From assembly GCF_001528665.1 (NCBI RefSeq), contig NZ_BBYJ01000024.1, positions 62,001-126,000 of the forward strand: 64,000 bases of DNA, given 5' to 3'. Every line of letters starts with the position of its first letter. Position 1 is the stretch's first letter. Position numbers and translations under genes: made by a program. The DNA is from Microtetraspora malaysiensis. Lineage in GTDB: Bacteria > Actinomycetota > Actinomycetes > Streptosporangiales > Streptosporangiaceae. Positions 8,501-16,700 of this stretch are shown here, piece after piece. The notes below the pieces were generated by a model. It did not search any database. It was not told where the DNA came from and saw only the letters and a list, made by a program, of their open reading frames with translations.

Positions 8501-8533
8501 GCACCAGAGACGCCGAATCGCCTCTCAGGTTGC
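8501..8533 (-). promoter_or_regulatory. predicted ECF-type promoter, leaderless start
   Basis: Minus strand: GCAAC (8533-8529), 16 nt, CGTCTCT (8512-8506), GGTGC, then ATG. Spacing of both boxes and of the start codon is identical to the promoter at 6305-6337, which supports a shared, possibly autoregulatory, ECF promoter. Confidence 0.55.
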
Positions 8534-8550
8534 TCCCGTCACCCGGCTCG

Positions 8551-9738
8551 CTATCGCGGGACGCGCGGATCCCGGAGGGCGAGGGTCATGGCCTCCACCG
8601 CGATCTGCGGGTTCACGTTCGCCGCGAGCCGCTCCCGGCAGATCATGATCGCCTCGGTACGGCGCAGCGTGTCCTCGGGGGTCGATCTGGCCGCGAGCGT
8701 CTCCACCTCGCGCCTGCGGTCCTCGTTGGCCAGCCCCACCCCGGCTCCGAGCTGCACGGCGAGGACGTCCCGGTAGTACGCCACCAGATCGAGCAGCGCC
8801 ACGTCGATCGAGTCGCGCTTGATCCGGGTGGCGCGGGACTTCTGCAGCGTCTCCAGCTCCTTCAACGCGCCGGCGCCGCCGCGGACCAGGCCCTTGCCCA
8901 GCCCCTTGCCCGACGATCCCTCGCCGTAGACCCTGCGCAGCTCGGCGGTCTCGACCTCGTTCAGCGTGGCCGTCGCCGCGTCGGCGTCCTCGGCCGAGGT
9001 CTTCACCAGCCGTTCGGCCGCCGCGATGCACTCGCCAACGCCGGTGAGCGACGCGGGGATGGACAGCACCTCCTCACGGCGCCGCCGGACCTCCTCGTCC
9101 AGGGCCAGCCGCCGGGCCCGCCCGACGTCGCCGTGCGCGGCCCGCGCCGCGAACCAGGCCATGTCGTCCGGCACGTTGTCCCGGGTCGCCAGCACGTGCG
9201 CGACCGCCTCGGTGGACGGCGTACGGAGCGTCACGACGCGGCAACGGGACCGGATCGTGATGATCATGTCGTCGGGCGACGGGGCGCAGAGCAGCCAGAC
9301 CGTCCGCGGCGGCGGCTCCTCGATCGCCTTGAGCAACGCGTTGGCGGCGGCCTCGGTGGCGCGGTCGGCGTCCTCGAACAGCACGATCCGCCAGCGGCCG
9401 AGCGTCGGGGCGCCCGCGCCCTTGAGCACGAGGTCGCGGGTCTGCTTGGCGCTGTAGGAGAGCCCCTCGGGCCGCACCCAGGTCAGGTCCGGGTGGGAGC
9501 CGATCTCGACCTGGTGGCAGGAGTCGCAGTGCCCACAGCCCTGGTCGGGGCAGAGCAGCGCCGCCGCGAAGGCGCGGGCCGCGTCGGAACGCCCGGAGCC
9601 GGGAGGGCCGGTGAAAAGCCACGCGTGGGTCATCCCGGCGCCGCGACCGCCCGCGAGGACGTCGGCGGCGGCGGAGGCGGCCTGTCCCAGCACGGCGGCG
9701 GCCCGATCCTGGCCCACCAGATCCTCGAACACACCCAC
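8551..9738 (-). CDS. holB: DNA polymerase III subunit delta-prime
   Basis: A 395-residue clamp-loader subunit. The N-terminal AAA+ domain has the P-loop variant GPPGSGRSDAAR, where the usual Lys is Arg as in many delta-prime subunits, a four-Cys zinc module (C-x8-type cluster in CPDQGCGHCDSCHQ), the VLFEDADRATEAAANALLKAIEEPP Walker B/SRC region and TIRSRCR. It follows tmk in the same orientation, the order known from other actinobacteria (topA, tmk, holB). The start is GTG at 9736-9738. Confidence 0.93.
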   Translation of the reverse strand: MGVFEDLVGQDRAAAVLGQAASAAADVLAGGRGAGMTHAWLFTGPPGSGRSDAARAFAAALLCPDQGCGHCDSCHQVEIGSHPDLTWVRPEGLSYSAKQTRDLVLKGAGAPTLGRWRIVLFEDADRATEAAANALLKAIEEPPPRTVWLLCAPSPDDMIITIRSRCRVVTLRTPSTEAVAHVLATRDNVPDDMAWFAARAAHGDVGRARRLALDEEVRRRREEVLSIPASLTGVGECIAAAERLVKTSAEDADAATATLNEVETAELRRVYGEGSSGKGLGKGLVRGGAGALKELETLQKSRATRIKRDSIDVALLDLVAYYRDVLAVQLGAGVGLANEDRRREVETLAARSTPEDTLRRTEAIMICRERLAANVNPQIAVEAMTLALRDPRVPR

Positions 9739-9779
9739 GCGCCCAACCTACCGTCAGATCGCGAGCGCGCCCGGCCGTC

Positions 9780-11837
9780 TCAGTCGCGGATGGCCGGGAT
9801 GGTGCCGGTGGCGGCCTCGGTCTCCCCCGGCACCGGGTCGGGCAGCACCTCGCGCACCCGGTCCTGGATGATGCGGGAGATCTCGTCCTGGGGCAGCGTG
9901 CCGTCCACGACCAGGTAACGGTCGGGCGCGGCCGCCGCGAGCGCCCGGAACTCGTGCCGGACCCGCTCGTGGAACTCCATCGGCTCGGACTCGATCCGGT
10001 CGGCGGGCGAAGCCATCCGGCGCAGCCCCACGGACGGGGGCACGTCGATCAGCACCGTCAGGTCGGGGAGCAGTCCGCCGGTCGCCCAGGCGTTGACCCG
10101 CGCCACATCGTCCGGGTCGAGCGTCCGGCCGGCGCCCTGGTAGGCCAGGGACGAGTCCACGTACCGGTCGCAGACCACCGTGGAACCCCGTTGCAGCGCC
10201 GGGCGGATCACCTTCTCCACGTGCTCGGCCCGGTCCGCCGCGTACAGCAGGGCCTCCGACCGGGCGGACAGCCCCTGGTGGGCGGCGTCGAGCAGGATGG
10301 CACGCAGCCGCATGCCGATCTTGGTCGAGCCCGGCTCGCGGGTCTGCACCACGTCGAAGCCCTGGTCGCGCAGCCAGATGGCGAGCAGCCGCGACTGGGT
10401 GGTCTTGCCCGAGCCCTCGCCGCCCTCGAAGGTCACGAACAGGCCGGCCCGGGGCTCCTCGTCCTCGACGGTGAAGCGCTCGCCCCGCAGCGCGGCGAAC
10501 AGGTCGGCCCCGATGGGGACACCCGGCCGGTCGTCCATGTGGCGCAGCGCGAGTGCCCCGACCACGACCGCGAGCAGCGCGCCCAGGAGCAGCACCAGGT
10601 TCGTGCCGTCGAAGCGGTACGTCATGTCGCCGATCACGAGGAGGTGCGCGCCGAAGAGCCCGGCGAACGCGGAGACCACCGTGAGGACCAGGAGCAGCGT
10701 CACCCTGGCCAGCGACTGCAGGAAGGAGAACGTACGGCCGCGCAGGCCGTCCTCGACCTCCAGGCCGATCAGCGTGTATCCGATGATCCAGGCGGTCCCG
10801 GCGCAGGCGCCGAGCACCACGGTCAGCACGACCACCAGGGCCAGGTTGTGGATGAGCGCGATGGCCGCGAGCGTCACCCCGGCCAGGACGATGGCCACGC
10901 CGAACATGCGCCGCCGGGACAGCGCCCCGAGCAGCCGGGGGCCGAAGAACATGCCGGCCCCCATGCCCAGGAAGACCGCGCAGAACACCGCGCCGTAGCC
11001 CGCGTCACCGCCGCCAAGCGCGCTCACGTACGCCTTGGCCACGCCGACGACCGCGCCTCCGGCGGCGAAGGCGCCGAGCATGCCGATGACCAGCCCGCGC
11101 ACCACGCGCTCGCCGCCGACGAACCGCCAGCCTTCGATCACCTGCCGCAGCACCGGCGGCGTGGACACCCTGAGCGTGTGGCCCTTCGGGATCTCCCGCA
11201 ACGTGAAGATCAGAGCCGCCGAGACCAGGTACGCCAGGGCGTTGACCGCCAGGGCCACGTCCGTCGGCTGCGCGCCGAACCCGGGGGCGGCGGCGCTGAT
11301 CATGCCCACGACAGCCGACAGCACCGCGAAGAGCGCCGCCGCGACCGGGGCCGTGCCGTACGTGACGAGCAGGTTGAGCCGGTTGGCCTCCTCCAGCCGT
11401 TCCCTGGGCACGAGGTTGGGCACCGTCGCGTCCTTGGCCGGCACCCAGAACAGGTTCGCGCACTCGACCAGGAACGACGCGATGATCACCCACTGGTAGC
11501 TGCCGACCAGCGGGATCGACGCCACGACGGCGAATCTCGCGACGTCGGCGCCCACCATGGTCAACCGGCGGTCGAACCGGTCGGCGACCGCCCCGGCGAG
11601 CGGCCCGAGCAGGATCGCCGGCAGCATCTTGGCGACGAATACGCCGCCGACGGCGAGGGTCTGCGTCTGAAATCCCGATGCCGCGGTGAGGTTCCCGGCG
11701 AGGGCGGTCAGCGCGATGATGTTCAGCCAGTCGCCGAGGCTGCAGACCGACATGGCCGTCCACAGCCTGCGGAAAGGCGCGTTGACCAGCACGTTCGGCG
11801 GCCTGCGTCGCGTGGCTGCCCGGCCATGGGTGCTCAT
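9780..11837 (-). CDS. tmk: dTMP kinase fused to an MFS transporter-like domain
   Basis: A 685-residue fusion. Residues 1 to about 450 form an MFS-type 12-helix membrane domain (opening NAPFRRLWTAMSVCSLGDW); residues 465-685 are a complete thymidylate kinase with P-loop EGGEGSGKTTQ, the DR(Y/H) motif in CDRYVDSSLAYQG and the lid region. The kinase makes dTDP from dTMP for DNA synthesis; the transporter half has no known substrate. The same fusion is known in Streptomyces. The ATG at 11835-11837 is chosen; in-frame upstream sequence to 11966 lacks a ribosome binding site. Confidence 0.92.
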   Translation of the reverse strand: MSTHGRAATRRRPPNVLVNAPFRRLWTAMSVCSLGDWLNIIALTALAGNLTAASGFQTQTLAVGGVFVAKMLPAILLGPLAGAVADRFDRRLTMVGADVARFAVVASIPLVGSYQWVIIASFLVECANLFWVPAKDATVPNLVPRERLEEANRLNLLVTYGTAPVAAALFAVLSAVVGMISAAAPGFGAQPTDVALAVNALAYLVSAALIFTLREIPKGHTLRVSTPPVLRQVIEGWRFVGGERVVRGLVIGMLGAFAAGGAVVGVAKAYVSALGGGDAGYGAVFCAVFLGMGAGMFFGPRLLGALSRRRMFGVAIVLAGVTLAAIALIHNLALVVVLTVVLGACAGTAWIIGYTLIGLEVEDGLRGRTFSFLQSLARVTLLLVLTVVSAFAGLFGAHLLVIGDMTYRFDGTNLVLLLGALLAVVVGALALRHMDDRPGVPIGADLFAALRGERFTVEDEEPRAGLFVTFEGGEGSGKTTQSRLLAIWLRDQGFDVVQTREPGSTKIGMRLRAILLDAAHQGLSARSEALLYAADRAEHVEKVIRPALQRGSTVVCDRYVDSSLAYQGAGRTLDPDDVARVNAWATGGLLPDLTVLIDVPPSVGLRRMASPADRIESEPMEFHERVRHEFRALAAAAPDRYLVVDGTLPQDEISRIIQDRVREVLPDPVPGETEAATGTIPAIRD

Positions 11838-11993
11838 GATGTCAGCGTATCCAGGTGCTCGCTGGGCGGGAGAACGGTGTGAGGGGGCCGGATTTCCGCC
11901 CGCTCGTCGCCTGAGGGTAGTACGTCCCGCCCTGTCCCGCAGGACGGATGCCGGGAACTGCCCCATATTTCCGGTCCGCGCGGGTGCCGACGG

Positions 11994-13292
11994 TCAGGCG
12001 CGAAGCTCGATGAGGGTGATCTCCGGCGGCGCGCCGACCCGGACCGGCGGCCCCCAGTAACCCGCGCCCCGGGTCACGTAGATCTGCGTGCCGTCCACCG
12101 TGTCCAGCCCCGCGACCACCGGCTGCTGCAAAGGAACCGCCAGGTTGAACGGCGCCATCTGCCCGCCGTGGGTGTGCCCGGACAGCTGGAGATCGACGCC
12201 GTACCCGGCGGCCTGCCTGACCTGGACCGGCTGATGCGCGAGCAGCACGACCGGCCGCGCGGCGTCCCGCCCGCCCAGGGCCTTCTCCAGGTCGGGACCG
12301 TCCCCGGACGGCGTTCCGTACAGGTCGTTGACCCCCGCGAGATCGAGTACGGCTCCCGCGTGGGCGATCTCGACCCGCTCGTTGCGCAGCGACCGGACGC
12401 CGAGGGAGTTCAGCTCCTCGATCCACTCCTGGGGGCCCTGGGACGTGTAGTACTCGTGGTTACCAGTCACGAAATATGCCCCGTAGCGGGATTCGAGGTG
12501 GCGCAGCGGGGCGGCCAACTGCCCGAGTTCGGCGACCGTCCCGTCGACCAGGTCGCCGACGATCGTCACCATGTCGGCCTGGAGACCATTGACCATCCGG
12601 ACGATGCGCTCCGTGTGGCCCTTCCCCGTCAGCGGTCCGATGTGGATGTCACTCACCACGGCGATCCGCAGGCCGCTCATCCGCGGATCCAGCTTGGGCA
12701 GGCGGACCGGGATCCGCTCGATCACCGGGTCGCCCATCGCCGTGCGCATGCCGTACCCCACGGTGGCCAGCGCCCCGACGCCCGCGACCGTGGCGGCCGT
12801 ACGCGCGATGAACACCCGCCGGTCGACCCGGGACGTTTCCGGGCCGGCGGATATCGGCGGGGCTGTGGATATCGTCGAGGCGCCGGACGTTCCCGATCCG
12901 GTGGACGGTCCCGGCGCCAGAGGCGATCCGAGCACAGGATCGCCTGAATCCACCGGCTCACGGGATTCCACCGGCCCGGGTGACTTCTCGGAACGCCTGG
13001 CCAGCCACAGGGCGATCGCCCGGGGAATCTCCAGGGCCACCGTGAACACGACGAGATAGAACATGATCGCCAGCCACATGTAGCCGGGCCACGCGATGAC
13101 ACGCTCGAACGACATCCCGAAGACCTGGCCACCGATGGTCCTCAGCGGCAGCAGGAACACGAGCAGGACGAGCCCCCACGTGAGCACGCGACGCGGCACG
13201 CTTCCCGGACGGGTGGCCGGCCTGACCAGCCGCCACCACAGGTAGCAGTGCACGACGACCACGACGGCCAGGATCGTGACCAGGAACCCCAC
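11994..13292 (-). CDS. membrane-anchored metallophosphoesterase
   Basis: A 432-residue protein with N-terminal membrane helices (about 3-20, 37-53, 70-90), a Ser/Pro/Thr-rich linker (105-155), a further hydrophobic segment preceded by RRVFIARTAA (about 157-180), and a calcineurin-like phosphoesterase domain. Metal ligands appear in family order: DIH, GDLVDG, GNHEYY, AHQP, GHTHGGQ. It resembles YkuE/YaeI-type phosphodiesterases, whose substrates include UDP-lipid precursors in some bacteria; the substrate here is unknown. GTG start. Confidence 0.87.
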   Translation of the reverse strand: MGFLVTILAVVVVVHCYLWWRLVRPATRPGSVPRRVLTWGLVLLVFLLPLRTIGGQVFGMSFERVIAWPGYMWLAIMFYLVVFTVALEIPRAIALWLARRSEKSPGPVESREPVDSGDPVLGSPLAPGPSTGSGTSGASTISTAPPISAGPETSRVDRRVFIARTAATVAGVGALATVGYGMRTAMGDPVIERIPVRLPKLDPRMSGLRIAVVSDIHIGPLTGKGHTERIVRMVNGLQADMVTIVGDLVDGTVAELGQLAAPLRHLESRYGAYFVTGNHEYYTSQGPQEWIEELNSLGVRSLRNERVEIAHAGAVLDLAGVNDLYGTPSGDGPDLEKALGGRDAARPVVLLAHQPVQVRQAAGYGVDLQLSGHTHGGQMAPFNLAVPLQQPVVAGLDTVDGTQIYVTRGAGYWGPPVRVGAPPEITLIELRA

Positions 13293-13350
13293 GGCGTACT
13301 CCCTCTCGCTCCGCTGCCGGACGATCTTACGGAGCGATCCCAGAGGAGCG

Positions 13351-13380
13351 CGTCGAGCCCCCGACAGCGGGGGCTCGACG
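13351..13380 (-). terminator. terminator of topA
   Basis: A perfect 13-bp stem (CGTCGAGCCCCCG at 13351-13363 with its complement at 13368-13380), loop ACAG, placed two bases beyond the topA stop. Confidence 0.85.
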
Positions 13381-13382
13381 GG

Positions 13383-16073
13383 CTAGGACTTCGTGGTGGA
13401 CTTGGCCGCGGGCTTCTTCGCGGGCGCCTTCTTGGCCCGGGTGGTCGTCGCCCGCTTGGGCGCCGGCGCCCGCTCGCGGCGCTCCGCCAGCAGCTCGGCG
13501 GCCCGCTCGGTCGTGATGTCTTCGACCGTGTCGCCCTTGCGCAGCGAGGCGTTGGTCTCGCCGTCGGTCACATACGGACCGAACCGGCCCTCCTTCACCA
13601 CGATCGGCTTCTTGGAGTTCGGGTCCTCACCCAGCTCGCGCAGCGGCGGAGCGGCCGCGGCCCGGCCCCTGCCCCGGGCCTTGGGCTGCGCGAACAGCTC
13701 CTTGGCCTGGTCGATCGTGACCGTCAGCAGGTCCTCTTCGGAGGCCAGCGAGCGCGAGTCGGTGCCCTTCTTGATGTAGGGCCCGAACTTGCCGTTCTGC
13801 GCGGTCACCTCCTCGCCCTCGATCTCCCCGACGACCCGGGGGAGCGTCAGCAGCATCAGCGCCTGTTCGAGCGTGATGGTGTCCAGCGACATGGACTTGA
13901 AGAGCGAGCCGGCCCGCGGCTTGGGCACGTCGGCCTTCTTGACCCGCTTCTTCCCCTCGGCGGGCGCCGGCTCCTCCGGCAGGACCTCCGTGACGTACGG
14001 GCCGAAGCGGCCGCTCCTGGCCACGATGACGTTGCCGGTGACCGGGTCCTTGCCCAGCTCGCGGTCGCCACTCGGCCGGGAGAACAGCTCCTCGGCCTTC
14101 TCGGCGGTCAGCTCGTCGGGCGTCATGTCCTCGGGCACGTTGACCCGGGCGCCTTCGCGGTCGAGGTAGGGGCCGTAGCGGCCCACCCGGATCACGATGT
14201 CGCTGCCCCTGATCGGGAAGGAGCTGATCTCCTTGGCGTCGATCTCGCCCAGGTCGGTGACCATCTCCTTGAGGCCCTCGTCGCCGTCGCCGCCGAAGTA
14301 GAACCGGCGCAGCTCCGGCAGCCGCTCCGCACGGTCGTTGGCGATGTCGTCGAGGACCTTCTCCATGTCCGCGGTGAAGTCGTAGTCGACCAGGTTGCCG
14401 AAGTGCTGCTCCAGCAGGTTGACCACGGCGAACGCGAGGAAGGACGGCACCAGCGCGGTGCCCTTCTTGAACACGTATCCCCGGTCCAGGATCGTGCCGA
14501 TGATCGACGCGTACGTCGACGGGCGGCCGATCTCGCGGTCTTCCAGCTCCTTGACCAGCGACGCCTCGGTGTAGCGGGACGGCGGCTTGGTGGAGTGGGC
14601 CAGGGCCTTCAGCTCGGCCGCGGTCAGCCGCTCGCCCTCCGACAGGTTGGGCAGCCGCTTCTCGGCGTCGTCCCGGTCGGTGGATGGGTCGTCCGCGCCC
14701 TCGACGTACGCCTTCAGGAAGCCGTGGAAGGTGATCGTGCGGCCGGTCGCGCCGAACTCGACCCTCTCGCCGGCGCTGGAGGTGCCGCCGACCTTGACGG
14801 ACACCGACTCGCCGACCGCGTCCTTCATCTGGGAGGCGACCGTACGCTGCCAGATCAGCTCGTACAGGCGGAACAGGTCCCCCGACAGGCCGGTCTCGCC
14901 GGGCGTGCGGAACTCCTCGCCCGACGGGCGGATCGCCTCGTGCGCCTCCTGCGCGTTCTTGACCTTGCTCGTGTAAACGCGCGGCTTGTCCGGCACGTAC
15001 GCGGAGCCGTACAGCTTGACGGCCTGGCCACGCGCGGCGGCGACGGCGGTCTCCGACAGCGTGATGCTGTCAGTACGCATGTACGTGATGAAGCCGTTCT
15101 CGTACAGCCGCTGCGCGATCTGCATGGTGTATTTCGCCGAGAAGCCGAGCTTGCGGCTCGCCTCCTGCTGCAGCGTCGTCGTCCGGAACGGCGCGTACGG
15201 CTTTCGCGTGTACGGCTTGCGCTCGACGGACGTGACGGAGAAGGACGCGTTCTCCAGGCGGGCGGCCAGCGCGCCGGCGGCGGCCTCGTCCAGGTGGAGG
15301 ACGTCCGCGCTCTTGAGCGCGCCGGTGGACGCGAAGTCACGGCCCTGCGCGACCCGCCTGCCGTCCACGGAGGCCAGCGTGGCGCCGAACCGGCGCGGGT
15401 CCTCGTCCCTGCCCGTGTCGAAGAGGGCCTGCAGGTCCCAGTAGGCGGCGGCGGTGAAGGCCATCCGCTCGCGCTCGCGCTCGACCACCAGCCGGGTCGC
15501 CACGGACTGGACGCGGCCGGCGGACAGCCGGGGCTTGACCTTCTTCCACAGGACCGGGCTGACCTCGTAGCCGTACAGCCGGTCGAGGATGCGCCTGGTC
15601 TCCTGCGCGTCGACGAGCCGCAGGTTCAGGTCGCGCGGGCTGGCCACGGCCTCCTGGATCGCCTGCGGCGTGATCTCGTGGAAGACCATCCGGTGCACCG
15701 GCACCTTCGGCTTCAGCACCTCGCGCAGATGCCAGGCGATCGCCTCGCCCTCGCGGTCCTCGTCGGTGGCGAGGTAAAGCTCGTCGGCGTCCTTGAGCAG
15801 CTGCTTCAGTTTGGAAACCTGGGACTTCTTGTCCGGGTTGACGACGTAGAGCGGCTCGAACTCATGGTCGACGTTCACCCCCAGACGGGCCCACGCCTCA
15901 CCTTTGTACTTTTCAGGGATGTCGTCGGCTTTCTCCGGAAGATCTCGGATGTGGCCGATGCTGGATTCCACGATGTAGCCGCGCCCGAGGTACCCGGCGA
16001 TGGTCTTCGCCTTGGCAGGCGACTCGACGATCACCAGGCGGGTTGCGCCGGCGTTGCCGTCCTTGGCTGGCAC
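13383..16073 (-). CDS. topA: DNA topoisomerase I
   Basis: An 896-residue type IA topoisomerase that relaxes negative supercoils. The TOPRIM domain carries VESPAKAKTI (Glu17) and TDEDREGE (Asp104, Asp106, Glu108); the nicking tyrosine is Tyr331 in TYMRTDS. As in other actinobacteria there are no C-terminal zinc fingers: instead there are at least four GRFGPY-type Topo_C repeats and a Lys/Ala/Pro-rich tail that in mycobacterial and Streptomyces enzymes increases processivity. GTG start; terminator immediately downstream. Confidence 0.97.
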   Translation of the reverse strand: MPAKDGNAGATRLVIVESPAKAKTIAGYLGRGYIVESSIGHIRDLPEKADDIPEKYKGEAWARLGVNVDHEFEPLYVVNPDKKSQVSKLKQLLKDADELYLATDEDREGEAIAWHLREVLKPKVPVHRMVFHEITPQAIQEAVASPRDLNLRLVDAQETRRILDRLYGYEVSPVLWKKVKPRLSAGRVQSVATRLVVERERERMAFTAAAYWDLQALFDTGRDEDPRRFGATLASVDGRRVAQGRDFASTGALKSADVLHLDEAAAGALAARLENASFSVTSVERKPYTRKPYAPFRTTTLQQEASRKLGFSAKYTMQIAQRLYENGFITYMRTDSITLSETAVAAARGQAVKLYGSAYVPDKPRVYTSKVKNAQEAHEAIRPSGEEFRTPGETGLSGDLFRLYELIWQRTVASQMKDAVGESVSVKVGGTSSAGERVEFGATGRTITFHGFLKAYVEGADDPSTDRDDAEKRLPNLSEGERLTAAELKALAHSTKPPSRYTEASLVKELEDREIGRPSTYASIIGTILDRGYVFKKGTALVPSFLAFAVVNLLEQHFGNLVDYDFTADMEKVLDDIANDRAERLPELRRFYFGGDGDEGLKEMVTDLGEIDAKEISSFPIRGSDIVIRVGRYGPYLDREGARVNVPEDMTPDELTAEKAEELFSRPSGDRELGKDPVTGNVIVARSGRFGPYVTEVLPEEPAPAEGKKRVKKADVPKPRAGSLFKSMSLDTITLEQALMLLTLPRVVGEIEGEEVTAQNGKFGPYIKKGTDSRSLASEEDLLTVTIDQAKELFAQPKARGRGRAAAAPPLRELGEDPNSKKPIVVKEGRFGPYVTDGETNASLRKGDTVEDITTERAAELLAERRERAPAPKRATTTRAKKAPAKKPAAKSTTKS

Positions 16074-16325
16074 GCTGCTTCCTACCTCGCTGTTCCCTGT
16101 CGTTCCCCGTGTCCCCGGTCGGGACGGCCGCCTTCACAGGCTCGGCCGGCCCTTGCCCCGGCTCGGCCACGGGACCGTCTCGACGGTAACCCGTCGCCGG
16201 TTGTCCTTCCCCCTCGGGCTACCCGGTCCGGCCCCTGTGTGTAACTCACCTGGACCTTCTATCCGCAAGGACGCAGAATAGAGCCAGGAGCGTTCCCCTA
16301 ACACACCTCTCGGAGACTAATCGCT

Positions 16326-16511
16326 TTGCTGGACTACTCCTACAAGGACCTGTATCTGCCCTGCGGGACCTCACGCGAGGCCGCCAGGCAGGTTCTCACG
16401 GAGCATGCCGAGTACGGAAGCTGGGAGCTGGACCGGCTGCGACTCTATCCCGACGGAAGCAGGCGCATCCGACTGCGCCGCAAGATCATACGTGTCGTCC
16501 GCACCATGTGA
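16326..16511 (+). CDS. small DUF5703-family protein
   Basis: A 61-residue basic protein matching the small DUF5703 family of actinobacteria: Y-x-D-x-Y-x-P-x-G-x-S motif, then HAEYGSWELDRLRLYPDGSRRIRLRRKI. No catalytic residues are recognisable and function is unknown. The start is a TTG at 16326-16328 with a CGGAGA-like ribosome binding site upstream. It is divergent from topA and convergent with the chaplin-like gene, with a hairpin between. Confidence 0.75.
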   Translation: MLDYSYKDLYLPCGTSREAARQVLTEHAEYGSWELDRLRLYPDGSRRIRLRRKIIRVVRTM

Positions 16512-16591
16512 CCACGCCCCGTGCTGATCCGCGGACGGTTCACATCGGGCGGGGATCACACGGCGATCGAGCACGGCTGTCAGACATGGCA

Positions 16592-16626
16592 TTGCCCGCC
16601 CCGGGCCGCGCCCCCGGAGCGGGCAA
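16592..16626. terminator. hairpin between convergent genes
   Basis: Arms TTGCCCGC (16592-16599) and GCGGGCAA (16619-16626) pair perfectly, and the G/C-rich interior can extend the stem. It lies between the plus-strand gene ending at 16511 and the minus-strand gene ending at 16701, and could serve both. Confidence 0.6.
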
Positions 16627-16700
16627 GCTCTTCATCCTCCGGAGAGGAGAAGCGCTTCTACTCGTTCACGTGTGCACCCGTGACGAGCACGTACGTGTCC

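Noticed and set aside
9954-11882. 642-codon plus-strand frame opposite MFS-tmk
   Set aside because: Low-complexity Arg/His/Asp/Glu product typical of antisense frames in GC-rich DNA.
13248-16244. 998-codon plus-strand frame opposite topA
   Set aside because: Antisense shadow; topA is unambiguous with all catalytic motifs and its own terminator.
16651-16670. A third BlaI-like site (CTTCTACTCGTTC)
   Set aside because: Only the short CTTCTAC half matches; no palindrome and no suitable promoter position.
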